Below, piece by piece: positions 37,508 to 48,390 of a stretch of DNA of 64,000 nt (its first letter is position 1; every line of letters starts with the position of its first letter). The stretch is from Myxococcales bacterium (GTDB lineage Bacteria; Myxococcota_A; Polyangia; Haliangiales; Haliangiaceae). The translations under genes and the position numbers were made by a program. The notes under the pieces were generated by a model. That model was not told the DNA's origin and searched no databases. It saw nothing but the letters and a program-made list of their open reading frames with translations. Location of the stretch: positions 62,001-126,000 of the forward strand of contig JADJJK010000019.1 of assembly GCA_016706545.1 (NCBI GenBank), read 5' to 3'.

Positions 37508-38404
37508 TTACATTCGCAAAGCTGCGTACAAGGTCAGGAATCGGTCATCGTAGAACTTTTTTTCAGAGCCCTCGGGCTTTAGGTTGAGAAAGGTGAACTC
37601 GGCGCCCAGATCCAGCTTCTGCGACGGTGAGAACTGGATCCGCGCGGTCGCAGGGACCCGCAGGTTCGGGCCCTTGGTGTCGAAGTCGATGATGATGAGC
37701 TTGGCGAACACCACGATCGACACCGCCGGCAGCGGGTTGGTGGCCACGCCAAGAGACGGGGTGAGGTCCGGCTTGCTGTCGAAGTCGATCGACATCAACG
37801 TGTCGAGCGCGACGATGGCGATCTCGGGCTTGGCCGCATAGCGGAAGGGGAACCCGAGGTCGATGCCGCCCTTGATCTTGTCGGCCTTGTACTCCCCCAT
37901 GCCGTCAGAGACCACGGGCCGCCGCAGCACGCCCTCCACCCGGACATCGATGAAGTCATAGGCCAGCGCGCCCTCGAAGCCCGCGGAGACCGCGAACTGC
38001 TTGAAGTTGTACTGGCTGGTGAAGCCACCGCGCAGGGTGAAGTGATCCTGCAGGCCATACTCCACGTCGAGGCTCAGGCCCACCGATTCGAAGGCCTGCT
38101 TGTCGCTGACGTCCACACCAAACCCGGCTCGGAGCTGGGTTAGCCCCTTGGTCATGGTGAGCGGTCGCAACAGCTCGTTGAGCGGATAGGTCTTGAGGGT
38201 GAACAGGCCGCCGGCGGTCACCGGAGGTTGAGTGGCGTCCTCTTCCTCCTCGCCTTCTTCGTCCTCGTCCTCGTCCTCTTCTTCTTCTTCATCTTCGTCG
38301 TCGTCTGCGTAGGCCACTTGGTCGCGAATGGGCCATACCGCACCGATTGTCGCGATGGACAGGATCAGCGCGAGACGAAGCCCGCGCAAAAGCGAAGGAA
38401 TCAT
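37508..38404 (-). CDS. Exported protein with acidic linker and predicted outer-membrane beta-barrel
   Basis: ATG 38404 has GAGG five bases upstream; longer in-frame starts at 38419-38488 give no ribosome site. A signal peptide (LALILSIATIGAV, likely cleavage after QVAYA) is followed by about 23 nearly continuous Asp/Glu residues, then about 240 residues of alternating beta-strand pattern ending in LTLYAALRM. The fold and the end suggest a small outer-membrane barrel, with the acidic segment in the periplasm, possibly binding calcium or cell-wall polymer. It is the first gene of a two-gene transcript with the kinase. The family was not recognised by name. Confidence 0.8.
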   Translation of the reverse strand: MIPSLLRGLRLALILSIATIGAVWPIRDQVAYADDDEDEEEEEDEDEDEEGEEEEDATQPPVTAGGLFTLKTYPLNELLRPLTMTKGLTQLRAGFGVDVSDKQAFESVGLSLDVEYGLQDHFTLRGGFTSQYNFKQFAVSAGFEGALAYDFIDVRVEGVLRRPVVSDGMGEYKADKIKGGIDLGFPFRYAAKPEIAIVALDTLMSIDFDSKPDLTPSLGVATNPLPAVSIVVFAKLIIIDFDTKGPNLRVPATARIQFSPSQKLDLGAEFTFLNLKPEGSEKKFYDDRFLTLYAALRM

Positions 38405-38661
38405 CAACACCTCGATCATCATGCTAGCCGCCAGGCGAACGTGAGCGCAAGGCGAGAACGAGCCGGAAATGATCCCGGATTGCGGCAAATCTCACCAATC
38501 CCACCAAATCCAGCGCCGGCACGGCCCAAGGAGCGGCCCAAACGGCCGGCCCAAACGGCCGGCCGGCCAAAGCGGGGCCTGGCCGCCGAGCCCTCAACGG
38601 ACTCCAACGAGCCACCCGAACCCGCCGAGCCGCCGAACGGGCCCCGCCGAGCCCCGAAACG

Positions 38662-38684
38662 AAAAAAAGAGGCCAGCGGCCTCT
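38662..38684 (-). terminator. Intrinsic terminator of the histone-like gene
   Basis: On the minus strand AGAGGCC-GCT-GGCCTCT forms a perfect 7-bp GC-rich stem followed directly by seven T. It lies 45 bases after the stop of the histone-like gene, the expected place for rho-independent termination. It is the clearest intrinsic terminator in the window. Confidence 0.9.
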
Positions 38685-38729
38685 CCCTCCCGTTTCCCGG
38701 ACTCATTGCGAGACCGGGCTCACGCGCGA

Positions 38730-39125
38730 CTACCTCTTCTTCTTGGCGGGGGCCTTCTTGGCCGGAGCCTTCTTGGCCGGAGCCTTCTTGGCCGGAGCGG
38801 CCTTCTTGGCTGGAGCGGCCTTCTTGGCCGGAGCGGCCTTCTTGGCCGGGGCCTTGGCAGCGGGCTTCTTGGGCGCTGCCTTGCCGGTCTTCTTGCGCTT
38901 GCTGCCACCGACCTGGCGCTCCTTGCGAGCAACATCGCCATCTCCGTCGAGGAAATAGAGATACTTGCTGTAGTCCATCTCGATGCCAGGCGCTGCAACC
39001 TTGACAGCCTTGCCCTTGGGCTGGCCCGGCTTCTTCCGGGGCACTGCCCAGACGTCGCCGCCCTTGATGTAGTACATCATGTCGTTGTCGCGCTTGATTC
39101 CAGTCTTCGCAATCTTGTCACCCAT
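38730..39125 (-). CDS. Histone H1-like Lys/Ala/Pro-rich DNA-binding protein
   Basis: ATG 39125 has GGGAGG eight bases upstream; the frame extends further but the start gives a clean N-terminus (MGDKIAKTGIKRDND). Residues 1-75 are a small folded part (MMYYIKGGDVWAVP, MDYSKYLYFLDGDGDV). The last 55 residues are PAKKA/APAKK repeats, a strongly basic tail like that of eukaryotic H1 and bacterial H1-like nucleoid proteins. It probably compacts or decorates DNA. The tail is coded by 15-bp and then 18-bp tandem repeats (about 38741-38860), so its length may vary between strains. A perfect terminator follows, so it is monocistronic and possibly highly expressed. Confidence 0.88.
   Translation of the reverse strand: MGDKIAKTGIKRDNDMMYYIKGGDVWAVPRKKPGQPKGKAVKVAAPGIEMDYSKYLYFLDGDGDVARKERQVGGSKRKKTGKAAPKKPAAKAPAKKAAPAKKAAPAKKAAPAKKAPAKKAPAKKAPAKKKR
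38741..38860 (-). repeat. Coding tandem repeats of the basic tail
   Basis: On the plus strand a 15-base unit (GCCTTCTTGGCCGGA) occurs about four times and then an 18-base unit with an added GCG occurs about four times. They encode PAKKA-type units of the histone-like protein and are likely to slip in frame. Confidence 0.85.
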
Positions 39126-39389
39126 TGTTCGTACCCTCCCTAGGGTTGTTGGGTGCGGGCAAGCTACAGGGATGGTCTGACATTGAGCCCCGTCGAGGGC
39201 TCGACGGAACGCCAGGGGGGCTGACATTCCAGCGCGGCTAGCAGCTCCGTTTTGCCCCGCTTCCGCTGACGCAAGCCCGGCTCGCCAGGAGCCCGAAGAT
39301 GGATATAACCATCTGTCAATAAAGGGGGTTTTTCCAGTGTCTCGAGGGGGATCCGCGTCAGCTCCGCCGGGCGTTCTCGCCTCGCTGAG

Positions 39390-40315
<926 letters not shown>

Positions 40316-40316
<1 letters not shown>

Positions 40317-42124
40317 CAAGCGCCGCGCCAGGACCTCGAAGCGGGCCGGGAGCTGCGATGCCGGCGCCCGCCGCGGCGGCGCCGACGGCGCTTGCGCGGC
40401 TCGCCGGACTCATCGGACTCATCGGTCTGCGAGTCCTCCGACTCCTCCCCGTCGACCGCGGACTCCTCGCCGTTGGCCAGCCCGTTGGCCAGACCCTCGG
40501 TCAGCCCGTTGGCCAGCCCGTTGGTTAGACCGTCCGTCGCCCCCTCGGCGGCCTCCGCGCCTTCCTCTACCTGGGCGACCGGCGCGGACTGGCCCTCCAG
40601 CGACCTGGCAGCCCCGGCCTTGACCAGCGGTCCCGCGCCAAGGAGCACCGCCAGCTCCTGGGCGTCCTCCACGAACTCGCGCCCGCCGAACAGCTCCGGC
40701 TTGGCGCCGCGGCGCTGCGCCTGCAGGATCCGTCGCTGCGCGGTGAGCAGGTAGCGCAGGCGCTCGCTGTCTCGCCGGGTGACGTGGAGCTGGCTGACCA
40801 GCGGCTGCGACAGATCATAGATGGCGGCTTGCTCGTTCTGCCGAGCCGCGTCTTCCGGCATGAACGGCACCAGCAGCGCGGCCAGCGCCACCGCGTTGGA
40901 GGGCTCTCGCCCGGCCGCCAGGGCGGCGTCGAGGCGGCTCATGAGCTGCCAGGCGCGCGCTCGGCGGCGAGCCAGATCCGGTCCTTCGCCAAGCCCGGTC
41001 ACCTGGACCGGGGCCGGGGCGGCCTCAGGCAGGCGAGGCCGCTCCTCGAACCACACCCGGTGCCACGACAGCTCTTCTTCGTCCAGGTCGGCCAGCGAGC
41101 GCCGGGCGCCGACGTCGGTCGCGCCGTCGCTGCCGGCCGCGCCGAGGTCGCCGTCCGCACCGTCGTCGCCGTCCTCGTCCGAATCGGGATCGTCGACGTC
41201 GCGATCGGCTGGGTCGCCGTCCTCGTATTCCAGGCGCGGCACGGTGGCCTGGCCCGGGGCCTCGTCGACCCGGGCGGTCGCGACGGGCGCGCCGTCGCCT
41301 TGCAGCAACCCGGCGAGGTGCGGCGACATCACCGACAGCACGCCGGTCTCGACCAAGAGCTCGTACGAGCGCCGGGCCGCGCCGCCGCGCAGCAGGCGAT
41401 AGATCTCCTCGAGCACCCGGGGCGGAGCGCACTTGCTGATCTCGCCGCGCCAGCGCAAAAGCGCCCGGTAGGTGGAGGTCTCCAGCTCAAACCCCAGGCG
41501 GGCCGCGAACTTGAGCGCGCGCAGCATGCGCACGGGGTCTTCCTGGAAGCGGATGTCCGGGTCGCCGATGGTGCGCACCAGCCGGGCGTCCAGGTCGCGC
41601 AACCCGCCCACGTGGTCGATGACCTCTTCCCTCTCCACATCATAGAAGAGGCCGTTGATCGTGAAGTCGCGGCGCCGGGCGTCCTCGGTCTCGTTGCCAA
41701 AGACGTTGTCCCGCCGGATCAGCAGGTCGTGGCGGTCATCCTCGTCGCGCGGGTTGGCGCGAAAGGTCGAGGTCTCGATGATCTTGTTGCCGAAGAAGAC
41801 GTGGGCCAGGCGGAACCGCCGGCCGATGATCCGGCAGTTGCGAAACGTGGCGCGGATCTCGTTGGGGGTGGCGCTGGTGGCGACGTCGAAGTCCTTGGGG
41901 ACTCGCCCGACGAGGAGATCGCGCACGCAGCCCCCGACCAGGTACGCCTTGTAGCCGTGGCGGGCGAGCTTGCGCACCACCCGATCTGCGTCGGGGTCGA
42001 TCGAGGCCCGGTCCAGCACTGGCATCTGACCGGTTGTCCCTACCATGGTCGGGAAAGCCGGGGCAAGCTCGGGGTGAAGGGGTCTCGCTGGAGAAGGGTC
42101 TCGAAGGTCCATAAAGGGCCTCAC
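40316..42124 (-). CDS. pcnB: Poly(A) polymerase / tRNA nucleotidyltransferase family, PcnB-like
   Basis: The nucleotidyltransferase signature is complete: YLVGGCVRDLL at residues 61-71 and the metal-binding DFD at 78-80. The neck region (RRDFTINGLFYD, EDPVRMLRALKFAARLGF) is PcnB-like. It would add A residues to RNA 3' ends or CCA to tRNA. At 602 residues it is longer than usual: a long acidic stretch interrupts the middle, and the C-terminus has NGLANGL-type repeats, an acidic segment and an Arg-rich tail (RKRRRRRRGGRRHR) that probably binds RNA. The GTG start overlaps the upstream stop by four bases. CCA-adding activity cannot be separated from poly(A) activity by sequence reading alone. Confidence 0.9.
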
Positions 42125-42432
42125 TGATGAGGCGTGGGCAGCTTCTCGAGGTCGAGCTGGCTGAGCGCGAGGCGGATGAGGTGAGACTTGTTGGCCTTGG
42201 TCCAGCCGCGGCGCTTGAGCTCGGCGACCTTGGCCTCCAGCTCCTCGATATCGCGCGTGTACATCGAGATGCAGATCACCTTGTAGTGGGTGGGGCGCTG
42301 GTCCTTGGGCCGGCTCCCCAGGCCCTCGGACGGCTCGGCCCGCCGGCCATAGAAGTCTTCTCGCAAGATGTTCTCGGTATCAGCCAGGGGATCGTGCCCC
42401 ATCGACTTGTCGTCCTTCATGACGTCCTCCAA
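42121..42432 (-). CDS. Small ribbon-helix-helix-like protein downstream of parA
   Basis: The 103-residue product has a polar N-terminus, then a strand (HYKVICISMYT) and two helices (DIEELEAKVAELKRRG, TKANKSHLIRLALSQLD). This is the order and spacing of ribbon-helix-helix DNA-binding domains. It lies 39 bases after the ParA gene and overlaps the pcnB start by four bases. RHH proteins such as ParG act as centromere-binding partners and repressors for ParA ATPases, so a partition-like pair or an autorepressor of the operon is plausible; this is inferred from position. The family was not identified. Confidence 0.8.
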   Translation of the reverse strand: MEDVMKDDKSMGHDPLADTENILREDFYGRRAEPSEGLGSRPKDQRPTHYKVICISMYTRDIEELEAKVAELKRRGWTKANKSHLIRLALSQLDLEKLPTPHQ

Positions 42433-42471
42433 GCGGTCAGTTGCAGGCCAGGGCGGTGGTTTCGCGCCCAG

Positions 42472-43446
<975 letters not shown>

Positions 43447-43642
43447 GGCCCTTATCGAAGGGCTTCTTACAGTCCGGGGCAACTTTTCGGCCGGTCTGGC
43501 GGTGGCCCTCGCGGGCCTGTCTTGGGCCTATCAGGGCCCAGGCGCTGGGCCTTATCCCCCCGCCGCGAGCTGCAGCGCGCAGGCCAGCGCAGCGCGTGCT
43601 TTGCGGCTCCGGCCCGGGGCCGGCTTGGGTATAGTGGCGGCG

Positions 43643-44815
43643 GTGACTGGTCTCTCTGCGCTCGCGCGTTCGTCGCTGTGCCGGCAGGCCTATGCAGCCG
43701 GGCACCGCACCGAGGAGGTCGCCCGACGGCTCGCCGAGCAGCTCGAGGGCGCTGACAGCTCGCTCTTGCTCTTGTTCGCACATCACCGGCTGGACCTGGG
43801 CCTCATCGCCGACACCCTGGCGCGCTCCTCCGACGCGCAGCTCGTCGGCTGCAGCACCACGGGCGTCATCAGCTCGGGGCGCCCGCTCGCCGAAGAGCGC
43901 GGCGCGAGCCTCGAGCCCTCCGCGACGGTGCTCGCGCTGTCGCGCGACTGGGCCAAGGTGGGCATCGGCGTGGCCAGCGAGCTGGGCCGAAACGCGACCG
44001 CCAACGCTCGCGCCGCCACCCACGCCGCCGCCGCGGCGCTCGGCGTCCGGCCAGACCTGCTCGATCCAGAGCGCCACGTCGGCATCAGCCTGTTCGATGG
44101 GCGCGGTGGACAGGAGGAGTCCTTCTGCGTCGGGTCGGCGGGCGCGGCGCCTCAGCTCAAGTTCGTCGGCGGGGTCGCCTGGGCAGAGCCCACGGTCCCA
44201 AACCTGGTGGTCGGCACGCGACGACTCACCGACGCTGGCGTGGTGGTGCTGCTCGACAGCGAGCGTCCGTTTCGCGCCGTCAGCTCGGTCCACGTGGAGC
44301 CCAGCGCCCTGCGCTGCGTGGTGACCGCCAGCCACGGCCGGCGCATCCTCGAGCTCGACGGGTTCCCGGCGGTGAGCCGGTACCGTCGCCTGCTGGCGCA
44401 GCTCGGCGCTCCGGACCTGCCCTTCGAGGCGCTGGTGCCCGGGTACCCGCTGGCGATGTACCTGGGCGGGACCCCGTACATCCGCTCGATCCGCGCGGCG
44501 CAGGGCGAGGTGCTGGAGCTGACCTCGGCGATCTCGTCGGGCCAGGTCCTGCGCGTGATGAGCCCCGGCGACCTCGTCGGCTCGACCATGCAGGACCTGA
44601 GCACCGTCGCCGAGGCGCTCGGCGGCATCGAGCTCTTGCTCGCGTTCTCCTGCATCTCCCGGCGGCGCGACGCGGCGATCCGCAATCGACAAGCCGAGCT
44701 CGCGGCCACGTATGGACGGTACCCGGTGGCGGGCTTTGACAGCCACGGCGAGCAATACGGAATGGTCCTCGTCAATCACACGCTCAGCGGCCTGGCAATT
44801 GGAGGCGCAGGATGA
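43643..44815 (+). CDS. FIST-domain sensory protein
   Basis: GTG 43643 gives a 390-residue product, the usual FIST length; the frame extends to 43430 but that region overlaps the divergent ParA start. The FIST N part contains the typical QLVGCSTTGVISSG, and the FIST C part shows YLGGTPYIRSI and LLLAFSCISRR with AGFDSHGEQYG. FIST domains are thought to bind small ligands such as amino acids and to feed signal proteins. It has no signal peptide. Its stop overlaps the histidine kinase start (ATGA), so the sensor and kinase are made together. The ligand is unknown. Confidence 0.9.
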   Translation: MTGLSALARSSLCRQAYAAGHRTEEVARRLAEQLEGADSSLLLLFAHHRLDLGLIADTLARSSDAQLVGCSTTGVISSGRPLAEERGASLEPSATVLALSRDWAKVGIGVASELGRNATANARAATHAAAAALGVRPDLLDPERHVGISLFDGRGGQEESFCVGSAGAAPQLKFVGGVAWAEPTVPNLVVGTRRLTDAGVVVLLDSERPFRAVSSVHVEPSALRCVVTASHGRRILELDGFPAVSRYRRLLAQLGAPDLPFEALVPGYPLAMYLGGTPYIRSIRAAQGEVLELTSAISSGQVLRVMSPGDLVGSTMQDLSTVAEALGGIELLLAFSCISRRRDAAIRNRQAELAATYGRYPVAGFDSHGEQYGMVLVNHTLSGLAIGGAG

Positions 44816-45906
44816 ACGACTCGGAAGAGTATGTGACGACGCTGGAGAAGAAGGTCAGCGAGCTGGAGCTCGAGGTGACGGCGGCCAAGCGCACGATCGA
44901 TGTCCTCATCGATCGCGTCGAGCGCGGCACCACCGACGGGAGCACGCACCCGGAGCTGTTCGAGGCGGCCATCCGCATGTCGCAGCTCGTGGAGGAGCAA
45001 GCGCGAGAGGTCGAGCAGGCGCGCGGCGAGCTGCGCGCGGCCGAGGCGGAGTTCCGGGCGCTCAAGGGCAACCTCGATCAGATCGTGCGCCAGCGCACGC
45101 TCGCGCTCGAGGAGTCCGAGCAGAAGGCGCGCGCGCAGAACGCCGAGCTGCAGCGCCAGAGCGCGGCCAAGGCCGACTTCATCGGCCAGGTGGCGCACGA
45201 GCTGCGCACGCCGCTGACCAGCATCGTCGGCTACCTGGACCTGTTCGACGAGGGCCGCTTCGGCGCGCCGCCGGCGCAGATGCTGCGGCCGATCAACACC
45301 GTCCGGCGCAACGCGCACCGACTGCGCCGCTTCCTCGAGGAGATGCTGGCCTACCGGCGCATGGAGGCCGGGCGCCTGGAGCTGGAGCGGGCGCCGGTGC
45401 AGCTCGGCGACGTGGTGCGCGACGTGGTGTCCGAGCTGAGGCCGCTGGCGGAGGCCCGCCGCCAGCGGGTCACGCCGTACATCAGCAACGTGGAGCAGGT
45501 GCTCGCCGATCGAGACCGCCTGCACCAGGTGGTGGTCAACCTGGTCCACAACGCCATCCAGCACGGCCCTGCCGACGGCGAGATCTCCATCACGCTCGAA
45601 GAGGCCACCGATCTGCCGAGCGGGTGGATCCGCCTCAAGGTGCGAGACAACGGCAACGGCATCCCGGACGAGCTACAGCAGCGCATCTTCGAGCCGTTCT
45701 CCAACTTGCGCCCGGTCAAGTACCACTCCACCGGCAAGCCCGCCTCCGCGGGCCTTGGCCTCAGCATCGCGCGCGGCCTGGTGGAGCTGCACGGTGGCCT
45801 CATCTCCGTGGAGTCCACGCTGGGCGTGTTCACCGAGTTCGTGGTGCTGCTGCCGCTGCGCCCCACCGAGCCCACCGCGCCCACCGCGCCGCGCCTGGAG
45901 GAGTGA
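44812..45906 (+). CDS. Cytoplasmic sensor histidine kinase
   Basis: The first 120 residues are a heptad-like coiled coil without membrane helices. The HisKA box follows with His129 (FIGQVAHELRTPLTS), then the HATPase core: N box NLVHNAIQHG (Asn247), G1 DNGNGIP and G2 GLGLSIARG. It lacks its own sensor domain; input probably comes from the FIST protein whose gene overlaps by four bases. It would autophosphorylate at His129 and hand the phosphate to a response regulator. The convergent OmpR-type gene at 45939-46652 is the nearest candidate, not proven. A Thr/Pro-rich tail ends the protein. Confidence 0.93.
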   Translation: MNDSEEYVTTLEKKVSELELEVTAAKRTIDVLIDRVERGTTDGSTHPELFEAAIRMSQLVEEQAREVEQARGELRAAEAEFRALKGNLDQIVRQRTLALEESEQKARAQNAELQRQSAAKADFIGQVAHELRTPLTSIVGYLDLFDEGRFGAPPAQMLRPINTVRRNAHRLRRFLEEMLAYRRMEAGRLELERAPVQLGDVVRDVVSELRPLAEARRQRVTPYISNVEQVLADRDRLHQVVVNLVHNAIQHGPADGEISITLEEATDLPSGWIRLKVRDNGNGIPDELQQRIFEPFSNLRPVKYHSTGKPASAGLGLSIARGLVELHGGLISVESTLGVFTEFVVLLPLRPTEPTAPTAPRLEE

Positions 45907-45938
45907 CCTGCGCAGCGCGCCGCCCCTTTTCGTCCGCG

Positions 45939-46652
45939 CTATGGCACCAGCTTGTAGCCCAGGCCGTAGACGGTGAGGATGTGGCGCGGGTTCTTGTGAT
46001 CTTCTTCCAGCTTGCGCCGCAGCTTGACGATGAAGTTGTCGACGGTGCGGTTGGTGGGCGAGGCCTGGATGCCCCACACCTTCTCCAGCAGCTCGTCGCG
46101 CGAGACCGTCGCCTCCGCGCGCTCGCGCAGGAGCTTTAGCACCTCGAGCTCATAGAACGTGAGGCGACGCGAGGCGCGGCCTTTGCTCATCGTGTGCTTG
46201 CGAGCGTTGATGGCCCAGGCGCCGATGTTGAAGGTCTCATCGGAGTGGGTCAGCCGCGCTTGCCGGCGGAAGATCGCGTTGATGCGCGCGATCAACTCGG
46301 CCACCGAGAACGGCTTGGTGACGTAGTCATCGGCGCCCGCATCCAGGCCGCGGATCTTGTCCGTCTCCTGCGCCTTGGCGGTGAGGATGATGATCGGCAC
46401 GACCTCGTTCTTGCCGCGCAGGGTCTCGCAGATGCGATAGCCGTTGTCGTCCGGGAGCATCAGGTCGAGCAGGATGCAATCGGGGTCCCACTCCATCGAG
46501 GCCACCAGCCCCTCGGCGCCGGTCCCACGCGCCTGCACCTCGAAGCCCTCGAACTCCAGCGCGTCGCGCAGGCCGCGCACGATGTCTGGTTCATCCTCGA
46601 TCACCAGGATGCGCTTCTTTTCTCGGATCTCCTCGGTCACGGCGCTGGTCAA
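45939..46652 (-). CDS. OmpR/PhoB-family response regulator
   Basis: The receiver domain has the acidic pair in VIEDEPD, phosphoacceptor Asp63 (CILLDLMLPD), Thr91 and Lys113 (DDYVTKPFS). The C-terminal winged helix is complete (LTFYELEVLKLL, SPTNRTVDNFIVKLRRKLE, YGLGYKLVP). It is a DNA-binding transcription factor activated by phosphorylation. TTG 46652 is the longest start; GTG 46640 is an alternative and neither has a ribosome site. It converges on the FIST-linked kinase gene with 32 bases between, so the two could form a pair although they are on opposite strands. Confidence 0.93.
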   Translation of the reverse strand: MTSAVTEEIREKKRILVIEDEPDIVRGLRDALEFEGFEVQARGTGAEGLVASMEWDPDCILLDLMLPDDNGYRICETLRGKNEVVPIIILTAKAQETDKIRGLDAGADDYVTKPFSVAELIARINAIFRRQARLTHSDETFNIGAWAINARKHTMSKGRASRRLTFYELEVLKLLRERAEATVSRDELLEKVWGIQASPTNRTVDNFIVKLRRKLEEDHKNPRHILTVYGLGYKLVP

Positions 46653-46715
46653 GGTGTACCACTTTGCGGGGGCTGCCGCAGCGGTCTGCGCCAGCGCGTG
46701 CGCACCCCGGCACGG

Positions 46716-47363
46716 TCAGCGCGTGCGGCGACGGGCGCGCGGCGCGACGGACGCGCGGGACAACGCCGAGAGCAGCGCCTCGGCGGCCTGGGGAGAGCGC
46801 CGCGCCGCCTCCTGCAGGGGCCACAGCGAATCCTCGAGCGTGTTGCCGCCTCGCAGCGGGCCCTCGCGCTGCCAGACCGCGTCGATCGCGATCGCGGCCG
46901 CCACCTCGCCGATCACCACCGCGAACTGCGGCGAGGCGATGCAGGCCAGGCGCGCCAGCTCCGCCACCGAGCACGCCGCCAGCCGGCCGCCGCCCGTCAG
47001 CCAGGCGGCCAGGATCTCCCAGTCCTCGGTCTCGATCACCACCGCGTCGTGCGGGGCGGTGGAGACGCGCACCACGCCAGGGGCGATGGCGCCTCGGTCC
47101 GGCGGGGTGATCACGGTCAAGCGGTCCTCCACGACGAAGCGCGAGACGTTGGCCTCGGCGCGCTCGAGGATCAGCATCTTGACGAACCGACGCCGGCAGG
47201 TGGCGTCCACCGACAGCACCGCGCACCCGTCCAGCCCGTGCCGACGGGTCTGGCCGCTGGCCAGGGTCAGCGAGACCGCGTCAGCCTCGAGCGAGATCCT
47301 CGCGCGTTCGACCTGCGACGCCTGTGGATACAGCGCGGTGCGGACCACGAGACAGCGTAGCAC
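46716..47363 (-). CDS. Hypothetical protein, 215 aa
   Basis: GTG start gives an intact frame with the codon bias of the region and no overlap with better genes. The product has no signal peptide or membrane helix. The first 100 residues look like a small beta-rich domain (ARISLEADAVSLTLASG, FVVEDRLTVITPP) and the rest like helices (GEVAAAIAIDAVW), ending in an Arg-rich tail. No motif is recognised. It lies 63 bases upstream of the OmpR-type gene on the same strand and may share its transcript. It could also be a second-rank ORF, but the length and position favour a gene. Confidence 0.6.
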   Translation of the reverse strand: MLRCLVVRTALYPQASQVERARISLEADAVSLTLASGQTRRHGLDGCAVLSVDATCRRRFVKMLILERAEANVSRFVVEDRLTVITPPDRGAIAPGVVRVSTAPHDAVVIETEDWEILAAWLTGGGRLAACSVAELARLACIASPQFAVVIGEVAAAIAIDAVWQREGPLRGGNTLEDSLWPLQEAARRSPQAAEALLSALSRASVAPRARRRTR

Positions 47364-47453
47364 CGGCCAAGGCCGGCAGCGGCGAATCGTGGCCGACCGC
47401 CCCGCAGGCTACTGAAACCTTTGAGCCGAATCCGACCCAGGGGTCGGCGAGGC

Positions 47454-48320
47454 TCAGGTCTTCTTGGCTCGGCTGGCCGCGGTGGCGCGCGGCTTCTTCT
47501 TGGTCTTCTTCTCCGGTTCTTCCGAGGTGCGCTTCTGTTGCTGCAGCCGGCGGATGGCTCGCAGCCGGAGCTGGCGATCCAGCTTGGGCTTGAAGGCCTC
47601 CTCGGGCATCTGCGGGATGATCCCGGCGCGCGCCGAGGCGTCTTCCTTGAGCAAGAGGGCGCGCATCTGGTCCGGAGACGACAACGAGCGGATCTTGGCG
47701 ATGGTCGCGGGCACCCGCAGCGCCCGGGCCAGGCGGCCCAGGATGGGCAGGTGCAGCCGGTCGTACTTGAGCCCCATCAAGAAGAACAAGTACGTGGGGT
47801 TGCCGTCGGGAGAGGCGAACGGAATGCCCTCCCAGGAGCGCCCCACCACCAGGAACGGGCGGTTGATCTTGCCCTTGTCCTTGGCCCGCGTGTGCAGGAA
47901 GGCGACCCCGCCCTCCATGGCCGTGGACGACAAGGTCTCGCGCTCGACGACGGCGCCGACGAACCAGGGTTTGTCGGTGAGCCAGTTGTTGGTGTAGGCC
48001 CGGGCCGCGAGCTCCTCGATCACGCCCAGCGCGGTCTTGGCGCGCAGGGTGGGGATGATCGCCTGGTCTGGCAGCAGGTCTTCCAGGGGGAGCTTCATCC
48101 CGTCGGGGATATCGGCAAAACTCTCGTCTTCTCCGACGAGCTGCTCCTCGATCCACTCGTCGATCGCCGCCTTCTTGAAGCGCCACTGGCGGTCTATCTG
48201 TAGCCCCGGGAGCTTTCCGGCCGCCACCAGCCTGCCCACTGTGCCCTCGTCGAGATGCAGGTACAGGGCAAGCTGCTGCACCGACATCAACTGGTCGTCC
48301 GTGGTTTGCTTTTTGGCCAT
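47454..48320 (-). CDS. HTH (excisionase/MerR-like)-PTS EIIA fusion protein
   Basis: ATG 48320 starts MAKKQTTDD. Residues 11-57 form an excisionase-type helix-turn-helix (SVQQLALYLHLDEGTV, RLVAAGKLPG, QWRFKKAAIDEWI). Residues about 78-225 match fructose/nitrogen-type EIIA (PtsN-like): RETLSSTAMEGGVAFLHTRA keeps the phospho-accepting histidine at 143. The C-terminus is a Lys/Arg tail. It combines DNA binding with a phosphorelay receiver and so may couple sugar or nitrogen PTS status to transcription. No HPr, EI or EIIB/C gene is near. It is divergent from prsW with a 70-base gap. The function is inferred from domain order. Confidence 0.87.
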   Translation of the reverse strand: MAKKQTTDDQLMSVQQLALYLHLDEGTVGRLVAAGKLPGLQIDRQWRFKKAAIDEWIEEQLVGEDESFADIPDGMKLPLEDLLPDQAIIPTLRAKTALGVIEELAARAYTNNWLTDKPWFVGAVVERETLSSTAMEGGVAFLHTRAKDKGKINRPFLVVGRSWEGIPFASPDGNPTYLFFLMGLKYDRLHLPILGRLARALRVPATIAKIRSLSSPDQMRALLLKEDASARAGIIPQMPEEAFKPKLDRQLRLRAIRRLQQQKRTSEEPEKKTKKKPRATAASRAKKT

Positions 48321-48390
48321 TGGAGTTGGGGGATGCAGTTTAGGCCCCTGACAGTGGGCATGCCAGGCCGAGGGGGCGTAAGATTTTCGG

